Assembly (NCBI GenBank): GCA_963969345.1
Contig: OZ017769.1
Span: 1,736,001-1,800,000, forward strand
Source: Turbatrix aceti
Taxonomy: Eukaryota > Nematoda > Chromadorea > Rhabditida > Panagrolaimidae
Direction: 5' to 3'
DNA length: 64,000 bases
The notes under the pieces were generated by a model that was not told the origin of the DNA, searched no databases, and saw only the letters and a program-made list of their open reading frames with translations. The number at the start of each line of letters is the position of its first letter. Within the stretch, counting starts at the first letter, position 1. Shown in pieces: positions 43,906-54,878 of the stretch. A program made the position numbers and the translations under genes.

Positions 43906-46900
43906 ATGGCTACAAAACCCACCACGGCTGCAGCCGCAGCCAATGGCTTTGTCTTCGAGCCTCCAAATCCTGAAAATCCGCAGTTGAAGGTTTTTATGTC
44001 TTCTGTATCTGCAAATCCTGAGGTAATTTTTTCCATTGCATTTAAATATTTTTTACCTGACCCTCGTTTTTTTCACAGATGCGCAAACAAATGCAACGAG
44101 CCATGATGGTCCTCGACGGCATGAACGTGCCCTTCAAGATGGTCGACATCACAGTTTGCGGCAACGAACTCGAGCGAGCCTTCATGCAGGAAAAAGCCAT
44201 GGAACAGGGCAAAAAGAGGCCCGTTTTGCCGCCCCAATTTTTTTGGAAGGATATTTACCTGGGCGTACGTTTTTTCTGGGATTTTTGTAAAAAAAATTGG
44301 ATATGTTTTTAGGACTTTGACGACTTTGAACTGGCTGTAGAATTCAACACTCTCGAAGAATGGCTCAAATTGGTGCCGCCCTACGACCCCAATGCTTTCG
44401 TCGAACCCGAAGAACCGGAAGAAGACGAAGCTGAGGAATACGAGGAGTTTGAAGAATTCGAGGACGAAGAAGAGGACATCGAACCTGATGACGACGATTT
44501 GGAAGACGAGGAACTCGACGACGAAGAACTCGAGAACGGTCATCTGCCGGAAGACGAGGAGGAAGACATCGAACCGCCCGTGCCAACCAAGAAGGAAAAA
44601 CCCTCGACTTCAGATGCCACGAAGCCTTCGACGTCCAAAAAAACCGATGAGAAATCAGCGTCCAAGGCAACTACTTCTGAAAAGTCCAAAAAACCTTCAG
44701 AATCTGCAACGAAGGCAAAAGACGCTAAAGAAAAGGAAAAGTCCGCTTCTGACAAGAAAAAACCAGCTGACGATGCTAAATCGTCAAAATCCGCGACGTC
44801 AGACAAAAAATCGTCTGAAAAAACATCATCCAAGAAGGATTCTAAGGAAAAAACTTCGGATGCAAAGAAAAAGCCAGAATCGTCCAAGGAATCTACTTCC
44901 AAGTCCAAGGATAAGGAAAAGTCATCCACCGACAAAACGGATTCTAAGGAAAAGACTCTTGACACCAAGAAAAAATCTGAATCCACTAAGTCCAAAGAAA
45001 AAGAGAAAGAAAAGGCGCCGACTGATAAATCCAAAGAAAAGTCATCGACCGACAAAAAGTCAGATTCCACGTCCAAAGAATCCAAATCCTCGACCAGCGA
45101 CAAAAAGTCCAAAATTGATACGAAATCAGATTCCGAAAAAAAGAAAACCGACGTCGATGCCAAAAAGAAAATCGAGGACGAGGCGAAAAAGAAAAAAGAT
45201 GCCGACGCCGCTGATGCCAAAAAGAAGAAGGAGGACGAAGCAAAGCTGAAAAAAGAGGCCGAAGCCAAGAAAAAAGCCGATGAGGAAGCGAAAAAGAAAG
45301 CTTCTGAACCCGCAAAACGACCCAGTCTCGCTGACATCCTCAAAGCCGCTGCAGCCAACGAAGAAGAAGTCGATGACGAAGAATACGAAGATGAGGAATG
45401 GGAGGATGAAGAAGAGACCAAACCTGCTGACCCCTATGCCGCGATCATCGCTGCCGCCGCCAAAGACAAACAAAAGAAGGAAGCGGAGGCTGCCAAGAAA
45501 AAGGAGGACGAGGAGGCTGCAAAAAAGAAAAAAGAGGCCGAAGACAAGAAAAAAGCAGAAGCAGAAGCCGCGGCTAAAAAGAAAAAAGAAGCCGAGGCCG
45601 CCGCTGCAAAGAAGAAAAAAGAGGAAGAAGAGGCCAAAAAGAAGAAAGAGGCAGAAGCGGCTGCTGCCAAGAAGAAAAAGGAGGAAGAGGAGGCTAAAAA
45701 GAAGAAAGAAGCCGAGAAAAAGAAAGCTTCTGAACCTGCAAAACGACCTAGCCTTGCTGACATCCTCAAAGCCGCCGCAGCCAACGAGGAAGAAGTCGAT
45801 GACGAAGAATACGAGGATGAAGAGTGGGAAGACGAAGAAGAACCCGCACCTGCCGATCCCTACGCCGCGATCATCGCCGCCGCCGCCAAGGAAAAACAGA
45901 AAAAAGCCGACGCTGAAGTTGCCAAGAAAAAGGCTGACGAGGAGGCTGCTAAGAAAAAGAAGGCAGATGAGGAGGCCGCTAAAAAGAAAAAAGAGGCCGA
46001 AGCCAAGAAAAAAGCCGAGGAAGATGCCAAGAAAAAGGCTGAAGCAGAAGCCGCTGCTAAAAAGAAAAAAGAAGCTGAGGCTAAGAAAAAAGCTGACGAG
46101 GAGGCTAAAAAGAAGAAAGAAGCAGAAGCCGCTGCAAAGAAAAAAAAAGAAACCGAAGCAGCAGCCGCGGCTAAAAAGAAAGCTTCTGAACCCGCAAAAA
46201 GATCCAGTCTCGCTGATATCCTCAAAGCCGCTGCAGCCAACGAGGAAGAAGTTGATGATGAAGAATACGAAGACGAGGAGTGGGAAGACGAAGAAGAGGC
46301 CAAACCTGCTGACCCTTATGCCGCGATAATCGCCGCCGCTGCGAAAGACAAACAAAAGAAAGAGGCGGAGGCTGCGAAGAAAAAATCGGACGAGGAGGCT
46401 GCTAAGAAAAAGAAGGCCGACGAGGAGGCGGCAAAAAAGAAAAAAGAGGCAGACGACAAGAAAAAAGCAGAAGCAGAAGCCGCAGCTAAAAAGAAGAAAG
46501 AGGCAGAAGCGGCTGCTGCCAAAAAGAAAAAGGAGGAGGAAAAGAAAAAATTGGAAGCAGAAGCCGCTGCTAAAAAGAAAAAAGCCGATGAGGAAGCCAA
46601 GAAAAAGGCTGACGCTGAAGCCGCGGCTAAGAAGAAAAAGGCAGAGGAAGAGGCCAAAAAGAAGGCTCCCGAACCTCCAAAACGACCCAGTCTCGCTGAT
46701 ATCCTCAAAGCCGCTGCAGCCAACGAAGAAGAAGTCGATGACGAAGAATACGAAGATGAGGAATGGGAGGACGAAGAAGAGACCAAACCTGCTGACCCCT
46801 ATGCCGCGATCATCGCTGCCGCCGCCAAAGACAGGCAAAAGAAGGAAGCGGAGGCTGCCAAGAAAAAGGAGGACGAGGAGGCTGCAAAAAAGAAAAAAGA

Positions 46901-48341
46901 GGCCGAAGACAAGAAAAAAGCAGAAGCAGAAGCCGCGGCTAAAAAGAAGAAAGAAGCCGAGGCCGCCGCTGCAAAGAAGAAAAAAGAGGAAGAAGAGGCC
47001 AAAAAGAAGAAAGAGGCAGAAGCGGCTGCTGCCAAGAAGAAAAAGGAGGAAGAGGAGGCTAAAAAGAAGAAAGAAGCCGAGAAAAAGAAAGCTTCTGAAC
47101 CTGCAAAACGACCTAGCCTTGCTGACATCCTCAAAGCCGCCGCAGCCAACGAGGAAGAAGTCGATGACGAAGAATACGAGGATGAAGAGTGGGAAGACGA
47201 AGAAGAACCCGCACCTGCCGATCCCTACGCCGCGATCATCGCCGCCGCCGCCAAGGAAAAACAGAAAAAAGCCGACGCTGAAGTTGCCAAGAAAAAGGCT
47301 GACGAGGAGGCTGCTAAGAAAAAGAAGGCAGATGAGGAGGCCGCTAAAAAGAAAAAAGAGGCCGAAGCCAAGAAAAAAGCCGAGGAAGATGCCAAGAAAA
47401 AGGCTGAAGCAGAAGCCGCTGCTAAAAAGAAAAAAGAAGCTGAGGCTAAGAAAAAAGCTGACGAGGAGGCTAAAAAGAAGAAAGAAGCAGAAGCCGCTGC
47501 AAAGAAAAAAAAAGAAACCGAAGCAGCAGCCGCGGCTAAAAAGAAAGCTTCTGAACCCGCAAAAAGATCCAGTCTCGCTGATATCCTCAAAGCCGCTGCA
47601 GCCAACGAGGAAGAAGTTGATGATGAAGAATACGAAGACGAGGAGTGGGAAGACGAAGAAGAGGCCAAACCTGCTGACCCTTATGCCGCGATAATCGCCG
47701 CCGCTGCGAAAGACAAACAAAAGAAAGAGGCGGAGGCTGCGAAGAAAAAATCGGACGAGGAGGCTGCTAAGAAAAAGAAGGCCGACGAGGAGGCGGCAAA
47801 AAAGAAAAAAGAGGCAGACGACAAGAAAAAAGCAGAAGCAGAAGCCGCAGCTAAAAAGAAGAAAGAGGCAGAAGCGGCTGCTGCCAAAAAGAAAAAGGAG
47901 GAGGAAAAGAAAAAATTGGAAGCAGAAGCCGCTGCTAAAAAGAAAAAAGCCGATGAGGAAGCCAAGAAAAAGGCTGACGCTGAAGCCGCGGCTAAGAAGA
48001 AAAAGGCAGAGGAAGAGGCCAAAAAGAAGGCTCCCGAACCTCCAAAACGACCGAGTCTTGCTGATATCCTCAAAGCCGCTGCAGCCAACGAAGAAGAAGT
48101 TGATGACGAAGAATACGAGGACGAGGAATGGGAGGACGAAGAAGAGGCCAAACCTGCTGATCCCTATGCCGCGATCATCGCTGCCGCCGCCAAAGACAGG
48201 CAAAAGAAGGAAGCGGAGGCTGCCAAGAAAAAATCGGACGAGGAAGCTGCAAAGGAAGCGACACTCGAAGCCGGCGGCGACCTCGATGCCGAGGACGAGG
48301 AATGGGAGTACGAAGACGAAGAAGAGGAAGAAGTAGCCTAG
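43906..48341 (+). CDS. SH3BGR-type thioredoxin-fold protein with giant Lys/Glu/Ala repeat tail
   Basis: Three exons: 43906-44022, 44079-44264, 44313-48341 (1443 aa). Residues about 26-125 match the SH3BGR/SH3BGRL glutaredoxin-like fold (KVFMSSVSANPEMRKQMQR, VDITVCGNELERAFM, LPPQFFWKDIYLGDFDDFE), which lacks redox cysteines. Then an acidic stretch, a Ser/Lys/Asp-rich stretch (about 170-385), and from about 430 seven units of SLADILKAAAANEEEVDDEE, each followed by DPYAAIIAAAAKDKQKKEAE and a long AKKKKEAE charged helix. Ordinary SH3BGR proteins are 100-250 aa. The tail would form very long single or coiled alpha-helices. The repeated 1365 bp block is a recent duplication. Confidence 0.88.
45315..48060 (+). 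repeat. Coding tandem repeat with 1365-bp higher-order unit
   Basis: The DILKAAAANEEEV segment starts at 45333, 45759, 46214, 46698, 47123, 47579 and 48063. Spacings repeat as about 426, 455 and 484 bp, so two 1365-bp super-units of three sub-units each follow one another, and the two super-units are almost identical (a few changes such as AAACAAAAG to AGGCAAAAG) while the three sub-units inside one differ clearly. Confidence 0.9.
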
Positions 48342-48550
48342 ATTCCAGTGCGCAAGTCCAAAAAAAAACATTTCAGTCGGGTCAACTGCGTCTTTTGTAT
48401 TTTTCTGCACTTTTGTATTTTTTGCGTGTCAGCATTTTGCAAGATTTTTTATCATTCAATAAAACAAAAAAAAACAATCAAGTTTTGATTATGTTTTTGA
48501 AAAAAAGGGAATGACAGAAAAAAAGGGCCCGATTGCCCCAAGGATCCTGC

Positions 48551-49984
48551 CTAGTCGGTTCCAAAGTACCGCGTAGTGAAGTGATAGGGCAAGTTATCGT
48601 CGTCGATTTCACTCGTTATGGTAATGACATGGGGAAAGCGGCGATGTACACGTCTGACACCTGAAGTTGCACAAAAACGGTCAACTGAGATGAAAAAAAT
48701 TAGACTAACCTCGAAAGGTAGAAAACAAAGAAAGAAGAAAAATATTTTCTTCCTGGACTCCGATTTTCGTGAGCACGTGCAGGGCTTCGATGAGGGCCGA
48801 ACCGGTATGGAGGAGAGGATAGAGGAGGAGCACCCGTCGCGTCGCAATGTCGGGAGGAAGACGAGTAACGACTACCCGGTTTTTGTCGTTCACAAGCACC
48901 TTGCCAATTCGCATGGATCTGTAGATTTTTTTTGGATTAGGAAATTTGAAGACGACCGAAAGCTGACTTTCAAAAAAAAAATTGGGAAAAAATTTGACCC
49001 TGAATTTGACAAAAAAATTAATTTTAAAAAATCCAAAAATCCGGATTTCAGTAATCCAAATCCGTTCAAATCCCAAAATACCCCACAAATTCCTCCTCAC
49101 CGGCAACACTGTCTGACAGCAGTCTCCATGGCTTCACCGCTGCGCGAGAGAGAGATGGCACAGTTGCCACGCAGATATTTCAGACCCTCGAACGTGCCGC
49201 CATTCGTCGTCGTTACAACGTGCTTGGTCATGGGGAGTTGTTCGAGGCCTTCCTCGACGATGATCCGGATCAGGCGATCCGCGTGGAACACGAAATCCGA
49301 ATTCGTCGTGTTCCTAAAAAATTTTAAATAAAAAAATAATTTTTGTATATTTTTCAAAAATTTTCCATTGGACCACCCACGTCACTGGAGGTCGTAACAT
49401 TATTTACAGCAACTAAGTTTTTTTCAGGTGACCGACCACCCGGTGTCTGTCTGATAAGACCCAGCAGCATGCTTCGGGAAATTCCACTTTCACCGTGCAC
49501 CTGTGTGCATGCATCCATCGTAGCCCCCCATAAAACACCCTTCGCCAGGTAATAAAACATTCATCGCATGCATCCCTTCCAAACCAACCCCCTTCCCCTC
49601 CTTGACCACCCACAGTGGTCCATCCCATTCAAAAAACCCCCTTCAAACCGGTTTTTCCCGTGTCACCTGCCTGGCCACGTGTGTGTATTCGTGCCACGTT
49701 GCAACTCACCTATCCCGAAGAATCGTATGGAGTTCATGGAGACCCGGAGTGTGAGGCAGGACAATGAGATGATCGTAGTCCGACAGAGATTCCGGAGGGG
49801 TTGAATCATTGCTTTCCTGTCCAAAGCGCTCAGGTGGGGACTCACCTGTCGGCTCGCTCGGTAGAAGGATGGACTTCACCTGGACTTCGGATGATGCCGG
49901 CCACGAAGACGGAGAGTCCTCGGCTTTGGCGGGTTTTTTCTCATCGACAGGGCAGGTTGTGGTGGTTGTCTCTGTACCCGACAT
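48551..49984 (-). CDS. uprt-1: Uracil phosphoribosyltransferase homolog (UPRT)
   Basis: Four exons on the minus strand: 49984-49710, 49313-49101, 48918-48710, 48660-48551 (268 aa). After a disordered Pro/Ser-rich lead come YDHLIVLPHTPGLHELHTIL, FVFHADRLIRIIVEEGLEQL, ISLSRSGEAMETAVRQCCR, RIGKVLVN and the C-terminal YFGTD, which follow animal UPRT along its length. The PRPP-binding loop, DPMLATGG in microbial enzymes, reads YPLLHTGSA here; the human protein is changed similarly, and it is thought not to have standard UPRT activity. Convergent with the SH3BGR-type gene, 209 bp between stops. Confidence 0.9.
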
Positions 49985-50138
49985 TTTGTAGTAATACACG
50001 TATCGGATTGTTGTGGGGATGATGAGTCGTGTGGTGAGTGTCTGGCTAATAAGTGGTGCAATAGAGAGTGAATTAATTGAACACGCACAACAAAAGGTCA
50101 TAGAAAAGGGGGGGGGGAGGGAGAGCTGAGTGTGTTCA

Positions 50139-52290
50139 CGGACTTTTATTTTTCATATAGGCGGCATATTGGGTTCATATATCCTTCATATATAAATAAA
50201 TCATATATGAAACATATATGATTCATATATGATTTTCCCAAAATCAGCCAAGTTTTGAAGTAGCATATGTGAATCATATATGTTTCATATATGATTGTGA
50301 AAAAATGGGGAATTCACATAACCTTCATATAAGTGGCATATATCCGGGGGATATGAAGCTTGGCAAAATGTGTTGGAGCATCATGATTCCTTGCAAGGTT
50401 CGGATTCGGAAAATTGTCATGTTTCTCGTTATTTTCAAAGACTGGAAGCCGTATCTAGTGTTTTAGAGTTGTTTTCGTTTCCTTTTTGTTGCGTTTTCGT
50501 AGGATTGCTATGTGTGAGCTTGGCTTACAAAGTATTTCGTACATTTGCGTTTTTTGATGCCATTTGGAGCTTCCATGGGAGGGGTCGGAGTATTTTAGGT
50601 AACAGCGTACTCCTGCATTTGCCTGGGCAGATGTAGAAGTAAATAGTACTTCAGAGTCAGAGCTAGCGTCGTAATTGTAGGTACCTTGTTTTATGGCAAA
50701 TGAATTATTTTTACGTGCAGTTTTTGTATTTTTCGTGTTTTTTAATCATTGTAATGAGTGCCGTTGGGTACCCGACCCAAAATTTCGGATTTTTGGATCG
50801 GGTACTTGACAACGCTGCATTCTGATTTCAGGGACTATATTGCAACAGGAATATACTTTTTTTGGTTCATTTGTATATATTCCTGATGTGTGATCGTTGA
50901 AAAATAAAAAATAAGAAAGTGTTTCTTTTATGATTTGCTGACAAAAGTTGCATTATGCACTTTAAACAATACCTTAAAGCAATTTGATGAGTATTTTGCT
51001 TTACCCGCACAATTTTCCACGTGGCGCCGCTAATATGGATCAAGGTTGGTTTTATAGAATAAAATAAAAGTAATTATGTGCAAAATAAATTATTATTGTT
51101 ATGGAGGTGATGGGTTTCACAACCCTGTTTATATCTATGTGACTCTTTTTTAATGACTTTTTTTAGCAGTGAATGGAAACTAGCTGTTCAGAATTTGTTA
51201 ATATTTGCTGTTCATAATTGTAAATAAATATTTTTTGACGAAGGAGAAACGGGTTTCAAAAATCCTTTTATATCTGTTTTTTCTTTTTTTTTGTCAAAAA
51301 AATAAAAAAAACTAATATCGCGTTGTCATCGGCAAACTCAATTTTTCTTGTAAGTTTTGTATTTTTTACGGATTTGACGTTTATTTTGGGCGAGGAAATT
51401 TTTTTAACCTTCATTTCAGATTTTTCAGATAATTGCGGTGAGTTTTGTTACAAAAAATTAGAAAAAAATTTCATTGGCTTAATTTTTTTTAGCAATTTTT
51501 TGTGAGTTTTTTTGATACTAAAATTTTTATGATAAAAAATGGGAACAATAAAATTTCTATTTTTTTCATTTTTTTAGGTAACGGTGAGTATTTTTTTAAT
51601 ATGGGCTGATTAATTTTTGTTTGTTTTTTTAATTTTCTTTAAAGGCACAATATAACGTGTTTTTTTCTTATTACAGAGCAATATTCACGCATCAAACCAG
51701 CTGCTCTCGAAAAATACCGTTAGAATTCAGCAGTAACAGACAACAAAGCCTAAAAATGTAAGTTTTGGCAAATATCATGTATTATTGGCTTCATAAACTT
51801 TTGCAGCACTCTACCAATCCGATGACGCTCACTCAACTTCATGCTACCGATCGTCATGACTTCGTTGTGGACGGAAGCCAAAGTTTTGCTAAGCATCCAC
51901 AGCTAAAAACTGTCAAAAATGGTAGCCAGTGCAAAACTTTGCTCTTCCACCACTTCCAATGGAACGACCAACTTTTCGTCTCAAAATATCAAAAATTTGC
52001 ATGATAAGTTTTCTTTTGGCACAACGAGCTCGGCATCCACAGTCGTCGACTGTAAAATGGTCGCTGAAGCATAATTTGTGCCAAACATGTGTTTGTATGA
52101 ATCACATATGATTCATATATATCTACCAGCAAAAAGGAGAAAAATTTTCCTCAGAAGTATATATGAATCATATATACTTCATATAAAAATCATATTAAAT
52201 TCACATATGCGGGGTAGGAGATTCATATATGAAACTGTTACCCGCATATATGAACCCAATATGCCGCCTATATGAAAAATAAAAGTCCGT
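50139..52290. mobile_element. 2.15 kb terminal-inverted-repeat element with CATATATG-rich ends
   Basis: Outer ends CGGACTTTTATTTTTCATAT and ATATGAAAAATAAAAGTCCG are exact complements, continuing through GGCGGCATATTGGGTTCATATAT. Next to each end lie about 200 bp of CATATATGATTC-type units. The middle has only short open frames; 51807-51990 (79 codons, stop 52004) is the most coding-like but matches nothing I know. No convincing target-site duplication (flanks TGTGTTCA and TGTTGGAC). Non-autonomous; superfamily undetermined. Confidence 0.8.
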
Positions 52291-52291
52291 G

Positions 52292-54630
52292 TTGGACACA
52301 CAATGCCAAGGGATGGACAGGGTCAAAAAAAGTTTGGGTAATGAATAAAATGATCAGATAATTATTTAGTACAAGATCATAGGATTGGGAGGAGGAATAT
52401 TGACAGAACGGATTACGTTGTTTGTAATACGCTTTCCTGCCTCGCGTACACCTCACCTCACCTGTTGGGGCTGTTATTGCGTGCAACAGGTGAGTGCAGG
52501 GTAGGTGGTAGAAAAAATAACATTGCGCCAGAGAACACAAAAAAACAGCAGATTAGTAACACTTGTTTTTTACGATCACTTGATGACGAACAATTTTTTT
52601 TTGCAAAAAATAGGAATTTCTGCAATTCTAAAAAAATCTTTTTTACTCGTAAATAAAAAAATTTATATTTTTGAAAAAAATTGAACTATTTTTCAACAAA
52701 AAATGCATCCAAAAGCAAAAAAAGTTGATAAACTTTTTTATATTTTTTACAAATTGATCACGGAGAACTTCCTCAATTTTTTTTTGCCTGAAAATGCCGT
52801 GTTTCTTCCGGAAAACTTATGAAAAACATTTTCTCCCAAAAAAAAAGTAATAATCGAAATTTGTTTAATTTTACAAAAACACTTTTAATCTTATATTTTT
52901 TACAGAAAAACTAGCGACCCCAGATCAGTCCAAACACCAAATAAATCATTTGAAATACATACAAAAATAAGATAACAGCTACAAATTAAATTGTCTTACG
53001 ATTGATTTTTTTGTGCTCATCGTATCCGCATATTTTACGATTATGCAGCGGAACAAGGCCTAAGCTTACGCAGCAGCATTCAGTCGTGCTTGGTTACGAC
53101 CATTTTGTCCGGGGCTGGGGTCTATTCTATCTATGAGTCACACAATCGGCACACATATTTATATTTATTCCGAGGACTGCACAAAAGAAGCCAAGCACCA
53201 GCATGCAGACAGCATGCAAGCGATGGGAGGGGGGGTGATCGAGATGGGGATTCATCGTTTCGTCGTTCGCCGGATGCATACTATCTCGGAAGAGCATCTT
53301 TTTTTCTGCTCCCCCGTCCGCTCGGCAATGTTTGGGGTCTTTGGCCTGCCTGTCAAGTGACTACTAAAAAAAACATTTTTTTCGGTGATCACATTTTTTT
53401 CGTGTCAGTAAGCATATTTTTTTGTATCGTAACCTTTGCCGCGTCGGAGGGGGACCGGCATGCAATTGAGCATCACTTCGTCGCCGTTGTTGTTTGAGAA
53501 ACGTCAGAGGCCTAGACATCCATCCTATCGCGCAGCACAGAAAAAAAGAGAGAAAGGAAAATGCATTCATTCCCCTTCTTTGCCTCCTCCATCCAAAATG
53601 CCAGCCAGTCCGGCCTGGTCGTAAAAAAGAACAGAATACTAACAAACACATTCAACGGCGGCGGCGCTTCGGAGCAACGACAAAAAACTGTTTTCTTTTT
53701 TTTGCGTCCGCCTGCCTTGCTTGTCTGCCCTGCCCAAATTCAAAACTGACTGACATGGGTGAACAGCTAAAGTTGACTGACACTCGCGCAACTACGCCGA
53801 TCGCGCACCACGATCGATCAAATCGCCGCGGCCGCGGTTGCGAGTCAATTTCTTAGTCATCCACTTCGGCAAATTTGCATGGCTAACGATTCGCAAATTG
53901 TTTCAACTTGCAACGGTCAGGTTATCGACGTTGCCTGCGCAACACGCGCGGGCGCATTTGGTTTTTCTTTGCGCGCTTTTTTGAATGAATATGCCAATGC
54001 TTTTCTGTTTTATTGACTGCCGAACTCGCTTTCTACCTGCTTTACACGATGTTTTTGATGCGGGGCGCAAATTACTATAGTTAAGGATTTTTTTGTCATT
54101 TGTTCTTACTCTGACGCATTTTTGTATTTTTTGATGCTTCGAGATTTTCTATCACTTCTGCAAGCTCTGATTAATCGTCTGTATTTTCTGTCGGCTCATG
54201 AAACGCGTTGTTTTTTGAATTCATCCGTGAATATCGTCTATTTGTTTTTGTTAATTACTTTGTTTTCTTTTGTTCTTGGTAATTTTGACCACGATATCCG
54301 TTTTAGCACAAATTGCCAAAGTTTTGAGTCGGCATTTCTGAATGCATTCAAAAATTCATGAATGTTTTGTATCGATTTTTTTCATCACAGTGTTTTTTTG
54401 TATGCTTCTTGCATGCATTTGAAACATATCCACATTTTCGGCACTTGTGAATATAAGTGTTTTATATAATATAATATAAAAGCCCATTACCGAGGCAAAG
54501 TAGGATTGAAACCTCGAAAACATAACTATAGCATTGCCGTGGGTTTTTATAATCGTTGTTGTAAATTCATTGAAGGATTATTTTTATAAAAACCGAATAA
54601 AACAATTTTTCTCTCTGAGACCATGCAGAG
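52292..54630. other. Long gap without a supported gene
   Basis: 52600-53000 is very AT-rich. 53050-53860 is GC-richer with open frames of under 140 codons in several overlapping frames, none with splice support or recognisable similarity; 53800-53850 is CpG-rich (GCGGCCGCGG). No repeat of the families described was seen. Confidence 0.4.
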
Positions 54631-54878
54631 GCTTTCATCTTTCGGAAGAAACGCGTTTTGCCGGTTCTATTGATCTTTTGTCGGTCTCCTTTTTTGTTTT
54701 TAGGACTTCTCAGGATTGGCCTAAATGTTCCATGCCGTTTTTATTCATTTTTGCCCTAGTCTACCGTATTTATGATTTTCACGTATTTTTTTGCGTTTTC
54801 GTGTTTTTTGAAGTTTTCGGGTTTTTTGAATTTTCATTTGAGTTCCTCAGCAACTGAACGTTATCCTCTGCTTTCAGC

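Noticed and set aside
45280..47694. Long open frames in the second plus-strand frame (349 and 368 codons, Lys/Arg/Pro-rich)
   Set aside because: They are frame shadows of the Lys/Glu/Ala repeat and repeat with the same 1365-bp period.
49354..49560. Additional exon inside intron 1 of UPRT (68-codon frame)
   Set aside because: UPRT exons 1 and 2 join in phase without it, and it does not match any UPRT segment.
50139..52290. 8-bp hAT or 9-bp Mutator target duplication at the TIR element
   Set aside because: Flanks TGTGTTCA and TGTTGGAC match too poorly to claim either.
53494..53856. 120-codon open frame in the 52-54 kb gap
   Set aside because: Mixed composition, overlapping frames equally open, no splice sites or homology.
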